Position numbers and translations under genes: made by a program
From: Acidilobaceae archaeon UBA162
Lineage (GTDB): Archaea > Thermoproteota > Thermoprotei_A > Sulfolobales > Acidilobaceae
Length of the DNA stretch: 17,718 bases
Direction: 5' to 3'
NCBI GenBank assembly: GCA_002496425.1
Contig: DAJS01000021.1
Span: 1,053-18,770 of the forward strand
The notes under the pieces: model-generated
The model's database searches: none
Told to the model about the DNA's origin: nothing
The model's input: only the letters and a program-made list of their open reading frames with translations
Part shown: positions 1 to 6,852 of the stretch, piece by piece
How positions within the stretch are numbered: position 1 is the stretch's first letter
Layout: each line of letters starts with the position of its first letter

Positions 1-767
1 GGCACGGCCTCCATGAGGAGCTTCGTGTACGGGTGTGCGGCCCTACGAACTATTGTTACCGTGTCGGCCTCCTCAACAACCCTGCCGGCGTACATTATGT
101 ACATCCTATCAGCTATCATGCTCATGAGCGCTATGTCGTGCGTTATGAATATGATTGATATGCCCAGCTCCTTCCTGAGCGTCTTGAGTAGATTAATTAT
201 GTGAGCCTGTGTTATGACATCGAGAGCTGTGGTAGGCTCGTCAGCTATGAGCACCTCAGGGTTCAACGCGAGGGCCATAGCAATGAAGGCCCTCTGCCTC
301 TGTCCCCCGCTAAGCTCATGCGGATATCTGTCGGCCAGCGATGGGTCCAGGTTGACTAGTTTCATGAGCTCGTTAACCCTCTGATCAGGGTCGCCGCTGT
401 AGTCGTGAACCTCGAGAACCTCCCTTATCTGCTCCCTTATCTTGTAGACTGGTGTGAAGCCGTTCATTGAGCCCTGGAAGACCATGGCTATCTTCTTCCA
501 GCGGTACTCCTTATTGAACGCTCTCTCAGATAGACCCAGCAGCTCCTGGTCCTTGAAGTATATCTTGCCGCCCTCTATGCGGCCTGGGGGCATTATGAGC
601 CTCATAATTCCTAACGCTGTGGTGCTCTTGCCGCTGCCGCTCTCACCGGCAATTCCTATGATCTCGCCCTTGCCTAACTCTATGTCAACGTCGTCGACGG
701 CTCTCACTACCCCTCTTGGCATGTGGAAGTAGATCCTTAGCTTCTCAACCCTAAGCAGGGGTGGCAT
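1..767 (-). CDS. Oligopeptide/dipeptide ABC transporter ATP-binding protein (DppD/OppD type), 3' end cut by window edge
   Basis: This is the nucleotide-binding subunit of a peptide-type ABC importer, a cytoplasmic ATPase that docks on a membrane permease pair. About 255 codons are visible. In order they show Walker A GESGSGKST (plus-strand bases about 620-645), the Q-loop in MVFQG, the ABC signature LSGGQRQR, Walker B VLIADEPTTALD and the H-loop FITHD. The visible end, HPYTKLLMEAVP, is the typical start of the OppD/DppD C-terminal extension, which normally carries the oligopeptide/dipeptide transporter tail, so the gene continues left of base 1. The ATG at 767 is preceded by GAGGAG with suitable spacing. 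A TATA-like box at 811-822 and a 6-bp inverted repeat at 783-800 lie upstream. The substrate cannot be read from the ATPase alone; peptides are usual, but some archaeal members carry sugars. Confidence 0.93.
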   Translation of the reverse strand, partial: MPPLLRVEKLRIYFHMPRGVVRAVDDVDIELGKGEIIGIAGESGSGKSTTALGIMRLIMPPGRIEGGKIYFKDQELLGLSERAFNKEYRWKKIAMVFQGSMNGFTPVYKIREQIREVLEVHDYSGDPDQRVNELMKLVNLDPSLADRYPHELSGGQRQRAFIAMALALNPEVLIADEPTTALDVITQAHIINLLKTLRKELGISIIFITHDIALMSMIADRMYIMYAGRVVEEADTVTIVRRAAHPYTKLLMEAV

Positions 768-782
768 GGGATCCTCCTCGAG

Positions 783-800
783 GTCCAGCGTTAACTGGAC
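783..800. repeat. Inverted repeat, possible operator or leader hairpin
   Basis: GTCCAG (783-788) and CTGGAC (795-800) are perfect 6-bp inverted arms around a 6-base spacer. The arms lie between the TATA-like box and the ribosome-binding site of the ABC ATPase gene, over the inferred transcript start. This position suits a repressor site; a 5' leader hairpin is the alternative. Confidence 0.4.
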
Positions 801-810
801 TTCAAGTAGA

Positions 811-822
811 GATTAAAAGAGC
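811..822 (-). promoter_or_regulatory. TATA-like promoter of the ABC ATPase gene
   Basis: On the minus strand this reads GCTCTTTTAATC. Placing the transcript start about 26 bases downstream gives roughly 789, inside the inverted repeat 783-800 and about 22 bases before the ATG. Two other TATA-like strings, CTTATAG near 935-942 and TTTATAC near 917-923, lie further upstream and would give longer leaders. Confidence 0.4.
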
Positions 823-939
823 TATATGAACCAAGCAAGTAGGCATAAGGTATTAGTTATGCTTATGTAAGCTCTTTTGCCTACGACGTTAAGTGTGTCC
901 AAACAGTGAACTCGTGTATAAACAACTGTGTACTATAAG
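823..939. other. Intergenic AT-rich stretch between SHMT and the ABC ATPase
   Basis: No gene is seen here. The stretch holds a 5-bp inverted repeat, GCTTA-TG-TAAGC, at 861-872, and a wider pair of CATAAG (844-849) with CTTATG (862-867). With the TATA-like strings near 917-923 and 935-942 it may form an extended promoter region for the minus-strand ABC gene. I found no convincing small RNA. Confidence 0.3.
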
Positions 940-964
940 GCCCTTAGGACAGCAGCCTAAGGGC
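940..964 (-). terminator. Hairpin over the SHMT stop codon
   Basis: GCCCTTAGG (940-948) and CCTAAGGGC (956-964) form a perfect 9-bp stem with a 7-base loop. The SHMT stop codon TAA (946-944, minus strand) lies in the 3' arm of the RNA. No long U tract follows directly, so this is not a classic intrinsic terminator. It may protect the 3' end or assist termination. Confidence 0.4.
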
Positions 965-2254
965 ATCAACGTAGTTGAAAGCCTCAACGTCCTTAAGCGT
1001 GTAACCATAGTGCACCTCCAGGTAGTGGGACCTGAACTCGGTGACCTCCTTAGCTACCTTAGCAGGGTCCTCGCCCCTGATTAGGACCCTCTCGAAGAAG
1101 TTAGCTATAACCTCCATGTCTGACTCCCTCATGCCGAACCTGGTCATCTCCTGGACCCCTAGTCTCAGACCGCTCGGGTTCTTCACTGCCTCAGGCGGGT
1201 CATAGGGCAGTAGGTTCTTGTTAACTATTATGTTGGCCTGCTCCAGGAGCGCTGCCGCCTTAGCACCACCTCCCTGTGGGCTGACGTCAAGCAACACCTG
1301 GTGGCTCGTAGTGTATCCCATGCTCTCGCCAAGTACCTTAAAGCCCCTCGCTGCCAGCTCCTCGGCAAACCTCTTAGCGTTCCTGACTATCTGTTCAGCA
1401 TAATCATGGCCAAACTCCATCATCTCCAGGGCCACCACGGCCGTCGCGGGTATCCTGTGCAGGTGGTGGCTGCTGACGAACCATGGAAATATGGTCTTGC
1501 CTACCTCCTTGTAGAGGTCCTTATCTGAGAAGAATATCACGCCTCCCTGAGGCCCTGGGAACGTCTTGTGAGTAGAGGCCGTGACGGCGTCTGCTCCCTC
1601 CTTGAGTGGGTTGTGCCAGACTTTGCCAGTTATGAGCCCCAGCACGTGGGCAGCATCGTAGACCAGCTTACCTCCAACCGAGTGTATGGCCTCTGCTATC
1701 TCCCTTACAGGGTGTGGGAAGAGGTAGACGCTGCCGCCGAGCACGGCAAACCTGGGCCTCCTCTCCTCAATTATCTTCACGGCCTTGTCTACATCAACGT
1801 TCATGCGTTCCTCATCATATGGCAGTTCTACCTGCTTGATCCCAAGGGCACCAAGGGTCCCAAACTTTGTGTGGCTTACATGCGCGCCTGCTTGGACTGG
1901 CGCTATCACAGCCTCCTCGCCAGGCTGCGCCAGCACCCTGAACACAGCGGCGTTAGCTATGGTGCCGCTTATGGGCCTCAGGTCCACCATGTCAGTGTCT
2001 AGAAGCCTGCCCATCAGCGAGTCTGTCATGACCTCAAGCTCATCTATGTGCTTGGTGCCCTGATAGTGCCTCTTAAACGGCTTGCCCTCGGCATACCTGT
2101 GCATAAAGTCGTTGAGATAAACATACATGGCTGCAGGGCTCATGACGTTCTCGCTAGCTATCAGGTTGACAGTCTCCTTCAGTCTCCACCTGTTCTGCGC
2201 GCCTGTGAGCTCAAAGACCCTCTGAAGGGTCTCCCTGTCTATCAAAGCTCTCAC
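944..2254 (-). CDS. glyA: Serine hydroxymethyltransferase
   Basis: This PLP enzyme interconverts serine and glycine, passing the one-carbon unit to a tetrahydropterin; in archaea the carrier is often a modified pterin rather than folate. The fold-type I aminotransferase pattern is clear: an N-terminal ETVNLIASENVMSP segment, YAEGKPFKRHYQGTKHIDELE, and the PLP lysine in STHKTFPGPQGG (about residue 230). Length is 436 aa, as expected for archaeal SHMT. I chose GTG at 2254 because the protein then begins about 12 residues before the conserved RVFELT segment, AGGAG lies just upstream, and a TATA-like AATAATC is centred about 28 bases upstream. An in-frame TTG at 2278 would add 8 residues and is possible. 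An MptE-like pterin gene elsewhere in the window fits a modified-pterin cofactor. Confidence 0.95.
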   Translation of the reverse strand: MRALIDRETLQRVFELTGAQNRWRLKETVNLIASENVMSPAAMYVYLNDFMHRYAEGKPFKRHYQGTKHIDELEVMTDSLMGRLLDTDMVDLRPISGTIANAAVFRVLAQPGEEAVIAPVQAGAHVSHTKFGTLGALGIKQVELPYDEERMNVDVDKAVKIIEERRPRFAVLGGSVYLFPHPVREIAEAIHSVGGKLVYDAAHVLGLITGKVWHNPLKEGADAVTASTHKTFPGPQGGVIFFSDKDLYKEVGKTIFPWFVSSHHLHRIPATAVVALEMMEFGHDYAEQIVRNAKRFAEELAARGFKVLGESMGYTTSHQVLLDVSPQGGGAKAAALLEQANIIVNKNLLPYDPPEAVKNPSGLRLGVQEMTRFGMRESDMEVIANFFERVLIRGEDPAKVAKEVTEFRSHYLEVHYGYTLKDVEAFNYVDALRLLS

Positions 2255-2409
2255 TCTGCTCCTAGGACTGTGCTGCAAGATTATTCAGCTTTCGATCAGG
2301 CCTGCTCAGGAGTGCCTGCGTAGACCTTAATCAAACACTTTTCTCAGATCTCCTGCAGAGGCCCTCCTCGTCAACGTCTGGGCGGGGGGCGTAAATGGAA
2401 ATACCAGGC

Positions 2410-2417
2410 CTTATAGA
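2410..2417 (+). promoter_or_regulatory. TATA-like promoter of the 110-aa gene
   Basis: CTTATAGA is followed by AT-rich ATATATG. The inferred transcript start is near 2439, leaving a leader of about 40 bases that contains GGGAGTGG (2469-2476) shortly before the ATG. The rest of the divergent SHMT gap, 2279-2409, is GC-rich with no recognisable gene. Confidence 0.4.
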
Positions 2418-2480
2418 ATATATGTGCGCTGACCGCCCAGTTCCGCCTGGAAGCTTAGGCGTCCGGCCGGGAGTGGTATT

Positions 2481-2813
2481 ATGGTCAACATATTGGTCTC
2501 AGGTTCGCCATGGGATGATGACGTGGCCACTAAGGCCGCCCTGGAGGCGGCCGAGCGCCTAAGGAACGAGTACTCTACGGTAGTCTATGTTGAGATCCAG
2601 AACGAGTCCCTGGTGAGCGGCTACGCTCCATGGGACATGCCCTCGATAATTGTTGGCAACAAGCATCTCGACCTGATCCCTGAAACCGTTAGCTACCCTG
2701 AGCTCGTCGAGTGGATAGTACAGGCAGCCCTAGAGGAGATAGGGAACGAGGCCAGTGTGCTCTCGAAGCCCCCGGCAGGCGTCAGTGCCGTGTGGCCCAC
2801 AATAGTCAGCTGA
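2481..2813 (+). CDS. Hypothetical protein, possible thioredoxin-fold protein without cysteines
   Basis: This is a 110-aa soluble protein of unknown function. The predicted pattern is strand (VNILVSG), helix (ATKAALEAAERLRNEY), strand (STVVYVEIQ), then WDMPSIIVGNKHL and a C-terminal helix (PELVEWIVQAALEEI). The MPSIIVGNK segment resembles the cis-proline plus strand of glutaredoxin/thioredoxin folds. However, there is no cysteine in the whole protein, so a redox role is unlikely and the fold is an inference. The ATG follows GGGAGTGG. Its stop is 3 bases from the stop of the convergent L10e gene. It is divergent from SHMT but separated by about 220 bases, so co-regulation is not evident. Confidence 0.75.
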   Translation: MVNILVSGSPWDDDVATKAALEAAERLRNEYSTVVYVEIQNESLVSGYAPWDMPSIIVGNKHLDLIPETVSYPELVEWIVQAALEEIGNEASVLSKPPAGVSAVWPTIVS

Positions 2814-2816
2814 TAT

Positions 2817-3350
2817 TCACTGAACTTGCTGAACGGCCTTCCTGACCTCCTTAACTATTATGCGTGTGTTATGAGGCAACTTAGAGGCAGCTCTCCTAAG
2901 GGCTTCCTTTATCTTGTCTAGGTCGGATATCCTGCCATAGACGTCAATGATCACATCACCAGCATCGGTGAACGCTGCAACCCCTATGGGTGTGCCGAAT
3001 GAGAGCCTCATGCCGTCCTGAAGCCTATCCGCACCGGCGAATGCCATCATCTTGTTCTCCCTGATCACCTGATGGGGGTACTTCCTGATAACCATGAAGT
3101 AGTTAGCATCGCCCACATTAATGGATAGGTACTTAGCTGCTGCTATCCTGGCAGCCTCCAGCGCGTTGGAGCGTATCTGGCCACGCTCAAGGGACACCAG
3201 CTGCACGCGGACCTCGTAGTTGTCCTGAACAGCTGGTGTCCCCTCCACAAACTTTGATATCTTGGGCTGAGGGGCCCCGTGTATGTATTCCTTCCTTGTA
3301 TATGGCTGGCTAGTTATGTGAGAGTAGCACCTGCCCGGTCTCATAGGCAT
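2817..3350 (-). CDS. rpl10e: Large-subunit ribosomal protein L10e (uL16 family)
   Basis: This is a 50S subunit protein of the L16/L10e family, located near the A-site tRNA elbow and the peptidyl-transferase centre. The opening MPMRPGRCY, then YTRKEYIHGAPQPKISKF, and AKYLSINVGDANYFMVIRKYPHQVIRENKM with RLQDGMRLSFG, are hallmark L10e segments. Length 177 aa is typical. The ATG at 3350 is preferred over the ATG two codons downstream because the family normally begins M-P-x-R-P-G-R-C-Y. There is no clear Shine-Dalgarno; the inferred leader from the symmetric TATA box at 3386-3393 is only about 13 bases. It stands alone, not in an operon, and is divergent from the acyl-CoA dehydrogenase. Confidence 0.97.
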   Translation of the reverse strand: MPMRPGRCYSHITSQPYTRKEYIHGAPQPKISKFVEGTPAVQDNYEVRVQLVSLERGQIRSNALEAARIAAAKYLSINVGDANYFMVIRKYPHQVIRENKMMAFAGADRLQDGMRLSFGTPIGVAAFTDAGDVIIDVYGRISDLDKIKEALRRAASKLPHNTRIIVKEVRKAVQQVQ

Positions 3351-3385
3351 AGCTTACGCACCCTATCGTTTGGCCTACTCTGGCC

Positions 3386-3393
3386 ATTTAAAT
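3386..3393. promoter_or_regulatory. Symmetric TATA box possibly shared by L10e and the acyl-CoA dehydrogenase
   Basis: ATTTAAAT is a perfect palindrome and the only good TATA candidate in the 75-base divergent gap. Moving about 26 bases each way gives transcript starts near 3363 (minus, 13 bases before the L10e ATG) and 3415 (plus, about 11 bases before the ATG at 3426). Confidence 0.55.
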
Positions 3394-3425
3394 ATTAGTT
3401 GCGCACAAGAACCCTAGGGACCTTC

Positions 3426-4463
3426 ATGAGCCCCTTTGAGGACCTCGTCAGCTATATCAACTTAGAGCTCCCTAAGGTCTCAGGCGTGATAGATCAGAAC
3501 AACCTGGCCCCACAGGAGCTCATAGATGGCCTGAGGTCACGCGGTGCTTTCAACGCGCTCAATCTTGGCCTCAACAACGTGTACGCGCTCGTAAGGGCTT
3601 CAGCTCGCTGGAGTCCAGCCGTAGCCCATATAATTATGACATCTGCCTCCGTCGCCTTCAGGATCAACAGAGATGGCCCCCTCTACTCACTCTGCATAAC
3701 TGAGCCAGGAGGAGGGAGTGACATCAAGTCAAATCTCAAGACGGTGGCTGATGAGAGGACCAGCGGTGAGGCCTACCTAACTGGTGAGAAGATTTACGCC
3801 AGCAACTCCCTCTACGCTGACGAGTTCCTAGTGCTCGCCAACGGACCCCAGGGGCCAACTCTGTACCTGGCCAAGGGAGGGCCAGGCATCAAGGTTGAGG
3901 CCCAGGACCTCTTCACCTTCAGAGGGGCAGGGGTCGGCAGGGTCGTGTTTGAGGGAGTGCCAGCCCAGAGGGTGGGGACGCCGGGCAAGGGAATAAGGGA
4001 GGCGCTAGAGACTGTCAACTTCGAGAGGCTGAGCTACGGCTTCATAGGCCTCGGCATTGCTGAGGGGGCCCTGGAGGAGACGGGGCCTCAGGCGCTGACG
4101 AAGAAGATCTTTGGCCAGGAGCTGGGGAGCTTCCAGGGCGTAAAGTGGATGATGGCCGACCTTCTGATCGATATGAGGCTTCTCGAGGAGTTCGTCGCTT
4201 CAGCAGTGTCAAAGGCCGAGAGGGAAGGCAAGGTAGACCCCCTAGACGCTGCTATAGCTAAGGCTACTGGAGCTCAGCTGGCCCAGAGAGCCACGTGGGT
4301 GGCCATGCAGATCATGGGTGGCAGGGGCTTCACCAGAGGCTCAAGGCTTGAGAGGCTGGCCCGCGACGCCAGAATGCTTGACATAGGCGGCGGAGCTCGC
4401 GAGGTAGTGTATGACTTTATTGGGGAACAGGCGGTGAACAGGTTCAAGAACGCCACAAGGTAA
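3426..4463 (+). CDS. Acyl-CoA dehydrogenase family protein, isovaleryl/long-chain-type active site
   Basis: This is a FAD-dependent enzyme that introduces a 2,3 double bond into an acyl-CoA and passes electrons to an ETF-like carrier. Visible motifs are the FAD/substrate loop ITEPGGGSDIKSN, the middle beta domain ending VFEGVPAQRVG, the helix segment FGQELGSFQGVKWMMADL, and IMGGRGFTR. The usual catalytic Glu of YEGT is replaced by glycines in DIGGGAREVV (321-323), but a Glu is present at about residue 200 in NFERL. In isovaleryl- and long-chain acyl-CoA dehydrogenases the base sits at that alternative place. At 345 aa it is shorter than the usual 380-400, mostly at the N-terminal helical domain. 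I start at ATG 3426; an in-frame TTG at 3399 is only about 10 bases from the TATA box. The substrate is unknown. Confidence 0.9.
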   Translation: MSPFEDLVSYINLELPKVSGVIDQNNLAPQELIDGLRSRGAFNALNLGLNNVYALVRASARWSPAVAHIIMTSASVAFRINRDGPLYSLCITEPGGGSDIKSNLKTVADERTSGEAYLTGEKIYASNSLYADEFLVLANGPQGPTLYLAKGGPGIKVEAQDLFTFRGAGVGRVVFEGVPAQRVGTPGKGIREALETVNFERLSYGFIGLGIAEGALEETGPQALTKKIFGQELGSFQGVKWMMADLLIDMRLLEEFVASAVSKAEREGKVDPLDAAIAKATGAQLAQRATWVAMQIMGGRGFTRGSRLERLARDARMLDIGGGAREVVYDFIGEQAVNRFKNATR

Positions 4464-4479
4464 GGCAGGCTATGCCTTA
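4461..4479 (+). terminator. Hairpin over the acyl-CoA dehydrogenase stop codon
   Basis: TAAGGCA (4461-4467) and TGCCTTA (4473-4479) form a perfect 7-bp stem with loop GGCTA. The stop codon TAA is the first three bases of the stem. An AT-rich stretch without a T run follows. It could mark the 3' end of the transcript before the next gene's promoter. Confidence 0.4.
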
Positions 4480-4500
4480 ATAATAAGTGATTAAGGAAAA

Positions 4501-4507
4501 TTTATAA
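4501..4507 (+). promoter_or_regulatory. TATA box of the winged-helix regulator gene
   Basis: TTTATAA preceded by a purine-rich GGAAAA (BRE-like) is close to the crenarchaeal consensus. The transcript start is inferred near 4530, about 11 bases before the GTG start. Confidence 0.6.
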
Positions 4508-4540
4508 CTTTTCAATTTATGAACAGTAAGGGGCTAAAGC

Positions 4541-4900
4541 GTGGAGCCTAGAACCCTAAAGTCCCTCAGGGCCCTCATTCAGTGCACCTCAGTCCCTGAC
4601 CCCGAGGTCTCTACTGAGATCATAGCTGTCCTGCTTAACAAAAACGAGATGAGCATTCGTGACCTAACAAAGGAGCTTAACGTAAGCTACCCCCTAGTAC
4701 TTAGGGTTGTCAACGACCTCAGTGGGCTTGGGATACTGAGCACCAGTAAGCTTAAGATAGAGGGCAGGGGCAGACCGAGGAAGCTGGTTAAGCTTAACGT
4801 AAACAAACTCTACTTATTACTTGACGACTGCAAGAGGAACCTAGACGAAGTTGAAAAATTCATAGCATCAAACATCCCTTCGCAGGCCCCTAGCGCCTAG
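4541..4900 (+). CDS. Winged-helix transcriptional regulator
   Basis: This is a 119-aa DNA-binding protein. Residues about 37-63 (MSIRDLTKELNVSYPLVLRVVNDL) form the helix-turn-helix. LGILSTSKLKIEGRGRPRKLVKL (64-86) is the following strand-wing with a basic GRGRPRK tip. A C-terminal helix (YLLLDDCKRNLDEVEKFI) probably dimerises. The pattern is that of small archaeal ArsR/MarR/PadR-like winged helices; the exact subfamily is not resolved. The GTG start is supported by AGGGG at about 4529-4533 and a TATA box at 4501-4507. It follows the acyl-CoA dehydrogenase after 77 bases with its own promoter and could regulate it, but nothing in the sequence proves that. Its last 11 bases overlap the 3' end of the convergent TPI gene. 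Confidence 0.85.
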   Translation: MEPRTLKSLRALIQCTSVPDPEVSTEIIAVLLNKNEMSIRDLTKELNVSYPLVLRVVNDLSGLGILSTSKLKIEGRGRPRKLVKLNVNKLYLLLDDCKRNLDEVEKFIASNIPSQAPSA

Positions 4901-5570
4901 CTGAGCTTAGGGCCTCTGAGAACATATCGACAGCAGCCGATGGATCTTTCGCCTTCATTACAGCGCTCGCCAGCAGTATCCCCTCAGCACCAAGCTCCAC
5001 GGCCCTTATTACATCCTCCCTGTAGGTTATCCCGGCACCGGCTAGCACCGGAATGTCTGCCACGGCCTTAACGGCCTTAACGCCCTCTGTTATCACCTCA
5101 GGCCTGGCCTTTGAAACTGAGACGCCGGTCCCTATGAGCTCTGGCGGCTCTATTGCTATGTACGTCGGCCTGAGGTAAGCAAGGCCCGCAGCCTCGCCTG
5201 GCGTATCAGCACATACCATTGACTCGAGTCCCTGAGACCTGGAGGAGCTGACTACGCGGTCCACGTCCCTGTAGGGAAGCTTGTGCTCGCTGTGGTTTAC
5301 TAGAACCCCCTTAACGCCGAGGTACTTAAGGGCGTCGGCTGGGATGTAACCCGTGTAGGGCCCTAGCCCCACAGGGTCCGCGTGCTCTACATAGACGTCA
5401 TCATATATCTCCCTGACCCTACTCACAGTTGATGCGGGCACGACTAGTACTATCCTCACGCCGGCATATCTGTCTGAGGCCCTTGAGGCAGCCCTCGCTA
5501 TCTCCAGCGCTGTTTCATTGAACGCTGTCTCATAAGCCTTGTAGTTTATAGCGAAAACTAACTTACTCAC
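4890..5570 (-). CDS. tpiA: Triosephosphate isomerase, archaeal short form
   Basis: It interconverts dihydroxyacetone phosphate and glyceraldehyde 3-phosphate. The catalytic residues are all visible: Asn/Lys in INYKAY (Lys11), His in VNHSEHK (His93) and Glu in AIEPPELIGTG (Glu141). The C-terminal phosphate-binding part is LAGAGITYREDV and GAEGILLASAVMKAKDP. At 226 aa it is the archaeal short TIM-barrel, against about 250 in bacteria and eukaryotes. The GTG at 5570 has a strong ribosome-binding site GAGGTGAG (5576-5583, minus strand) 5 bases upstream, which decides the start. It lies immediately downstream of the FBP aldolase/phosphatase gene, the next gluconeogenic steps, but has its own TATA-like box in the 63-base gap. 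Confidence 0.97.
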   Translation of the reverse strand: MSKLVFAINYKAYETAFNETALEIARAASRASDRYAGVRIVLVVPASTVSRVREIYDDVYVEHADPVGLGPYTGYIPADALKYLGVKGVLVNHSEHKLPYRDVDRVVSSSRSQGLESMVCADTPGEAAGLAYLRPTYIAIEPPELIGTGVSVSKARPEVITEGVKAVKAVADIPVLAGAGITYREDVIRAVELGAEGILLASAVMKAKDPSAAVDMFSEALSSARR

Positions 5571-5607
5571 ATATGCTCACCTCAGAAAAACTTGCCCGCA
5601 CTATACC

Positions 5608-5615
5608 ATAAAAAG
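5608..5615 (-). promoter_or_regulatory. TATA-like promoter of tpiA
   Basis: TTTTTATG on the minus strand gives an inferred start near 5585, about 15 bases ahead of the GTG and just upstream of the GAGGTGAG site. tpiA may therefore be transcribed independently of fbp. Confidence 0.45.
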
Positions 5616-5633
5616 GTTGCCCGGCTCGCTGGT

Positions 5634-6800
5634 TTACCCACTGCCTCCGCCGGCCTCTAACAGCTCCTCATGTCTTATTATAGGCTTATAGCCTAGGTCG
5701 AAGGGTCTGAAGCGGCTCTCAAGCTTCTTCAGCACGTCAGGCAATGTGGTGTATTCCATTTCTTCAGGCCCGAGCCTGTGAGGCATGAAGGGTCCATGCC
5801 TCCTCATGTACTCCGTTATCTCCTGCGCGAGGCGCCTAGCCTCGTCAAAGGCCACGTCGTCAAAGAGGTCAGTTGGGCCCACCAGCCTTCCGTCCTTAAT
5901 GTTGAATCCCAAGCCAAGTACCCTTGGCGGGCCATCGAATCTGGTCATCTTAGCGTCCTTCTGGCCCACTGGCATCAGGGGCCCGGCGTGAGAGCCCCTC
6001 ATCCAGCCTGCAACCAGATGTGGGAAGGCGAACGCCTCCAGGATCTCGCCTAGCGCTGGGAACCCTGACTGAGCCCTTACTATCATAACTGGGTCATCCT
6101 TGCCTATGTACTTGCCGGCTATCAGGTTCAGGCGCTCTGAGCTGACTACGGCTGCCGGCTCGCCGTCCTTTCTGTGAACGTATTTGACAACGTACCTTGA
6201 CGTAGTTCCTATGAGCGCCAACAGGTCGTACAGCTCTTCAGGAGTCCTCATGTCAACAGCCCTTCCCTCATAGACGTCAAGGACTGTGAACACAAAGCCT
6301 GCATGGAGCTTAGGGTCAATAACAAGACCAGCCGTGTTAAATGGATCAGCAAATATCTTGTACAGCGGCAGGTTGAAAGCGCTGGGCTCCGTCTTGTCAG
6401 CCATAAATATGGTTATAGGCTCTGAGGGTCTCTCAATGAACTCCAGCTCAGCGACGCCAGGCCCAAGGCCCCTCACATTGCCGCTGAAGCTGTCAGAGAG
6501 CAGGTCCTGCCCGGCGGCATAGAGGCCTAGCTCCTTGGCCACCTTGGTGGCCTCCCTGAAGGCGTTCCACGCCAGCTCATGCACCTTTGAGTCGTTTGGG
6601 CCGCGTCTATGAGTCATTATCAGCTGAAGGTCATCACCGACATGAGTGACGTAATAATCGATTATGATACCACTGTTCTTCCCCTCGGCCAACACCCTCG
6701 AGGCTGCGAGCATCGTGTCAGGGTGGACCTTGTGATGCCCTGCCAGGCTGCCTATGTCAGCCTTTATGACGCTCAGCGTGGTCTTGGAGCCGCTGGACAT
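5634..6800 (-). CDS. fbp: Bifunctional fructose-1,6-bisphosphate aldolase/phosphatase
   Basis: This archaeal type V FBPase condenses dihydroxyacetone phosphate and glyceraldehyde 3-phosphate to fructose 1,6-bisphosphate and hydrolyses it to fructose 6-phosphate, making gluconeogenesis unidirectional. Visible are the N-terminal metal-binding VIKADIGSLAGHHKVHPD, DDLQLIMTHRRG, the Schiff-base region AGKYIGKDDP with Tyr231 and Lys234 (the Tyr-x-x-Lys pair of the family), and the phosphate/metal segment SGFPALGE. Length 388 aa is typical. The ATG at 6800 has a near-perfect Shine-Dalgarno GGAGGTGAT (6807-6815) six bases away. It is followed by tpiA, whose product supplies both substrates. Confidence 0.97.
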   Translation of the reverse strand: MSSGSKTTLSVIKADIGSLAGHHKVHPDTMLAASRVLAEGKNSGIIIDYYVTHVGDDLQLIMTHRRGPNDSKVHELAWNAFREATKVAKELGLYAAGQDLLSDSFSGNVRGLGPGVAELEFIERPSEPITIFMADKTEPSAFNLPLYKIFADPFNTAGLVIDPKLHAGFVFTVLDVYEGRAVDMRTPEELYDLLALIGTTSRYVVKYVHRKDGEPAAVVSSERLNLIAGKYIGKDDPVMIVRAQSGFPALGEILEAFAFPHLVAGWMRGSHAGPLMPVGQKDAKMTRFDGPPRVLGLGFNIKDGRLVGPTDLFDDVAFDEARRLAQEITEYMRRHGPFMPHRLGPEEMEYTTLPDVLKKLESRFRPFDLGYKPIIRHEELLEAGGGSG

Positions 6801-6852
6801 CAGCTAATCACCTCCATTATCCCAACTTCATAATCTACTCGTGTGCACCAAA

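Noticed and set aside
893..2323. Several plus-strand open frames opposite SHMT (up to 144 codons)
   Set aside because: They are antisense shadows of a long, unmistakable SHMT gene; their products show no recognisable domain and no promoter or ribosome-binding site.
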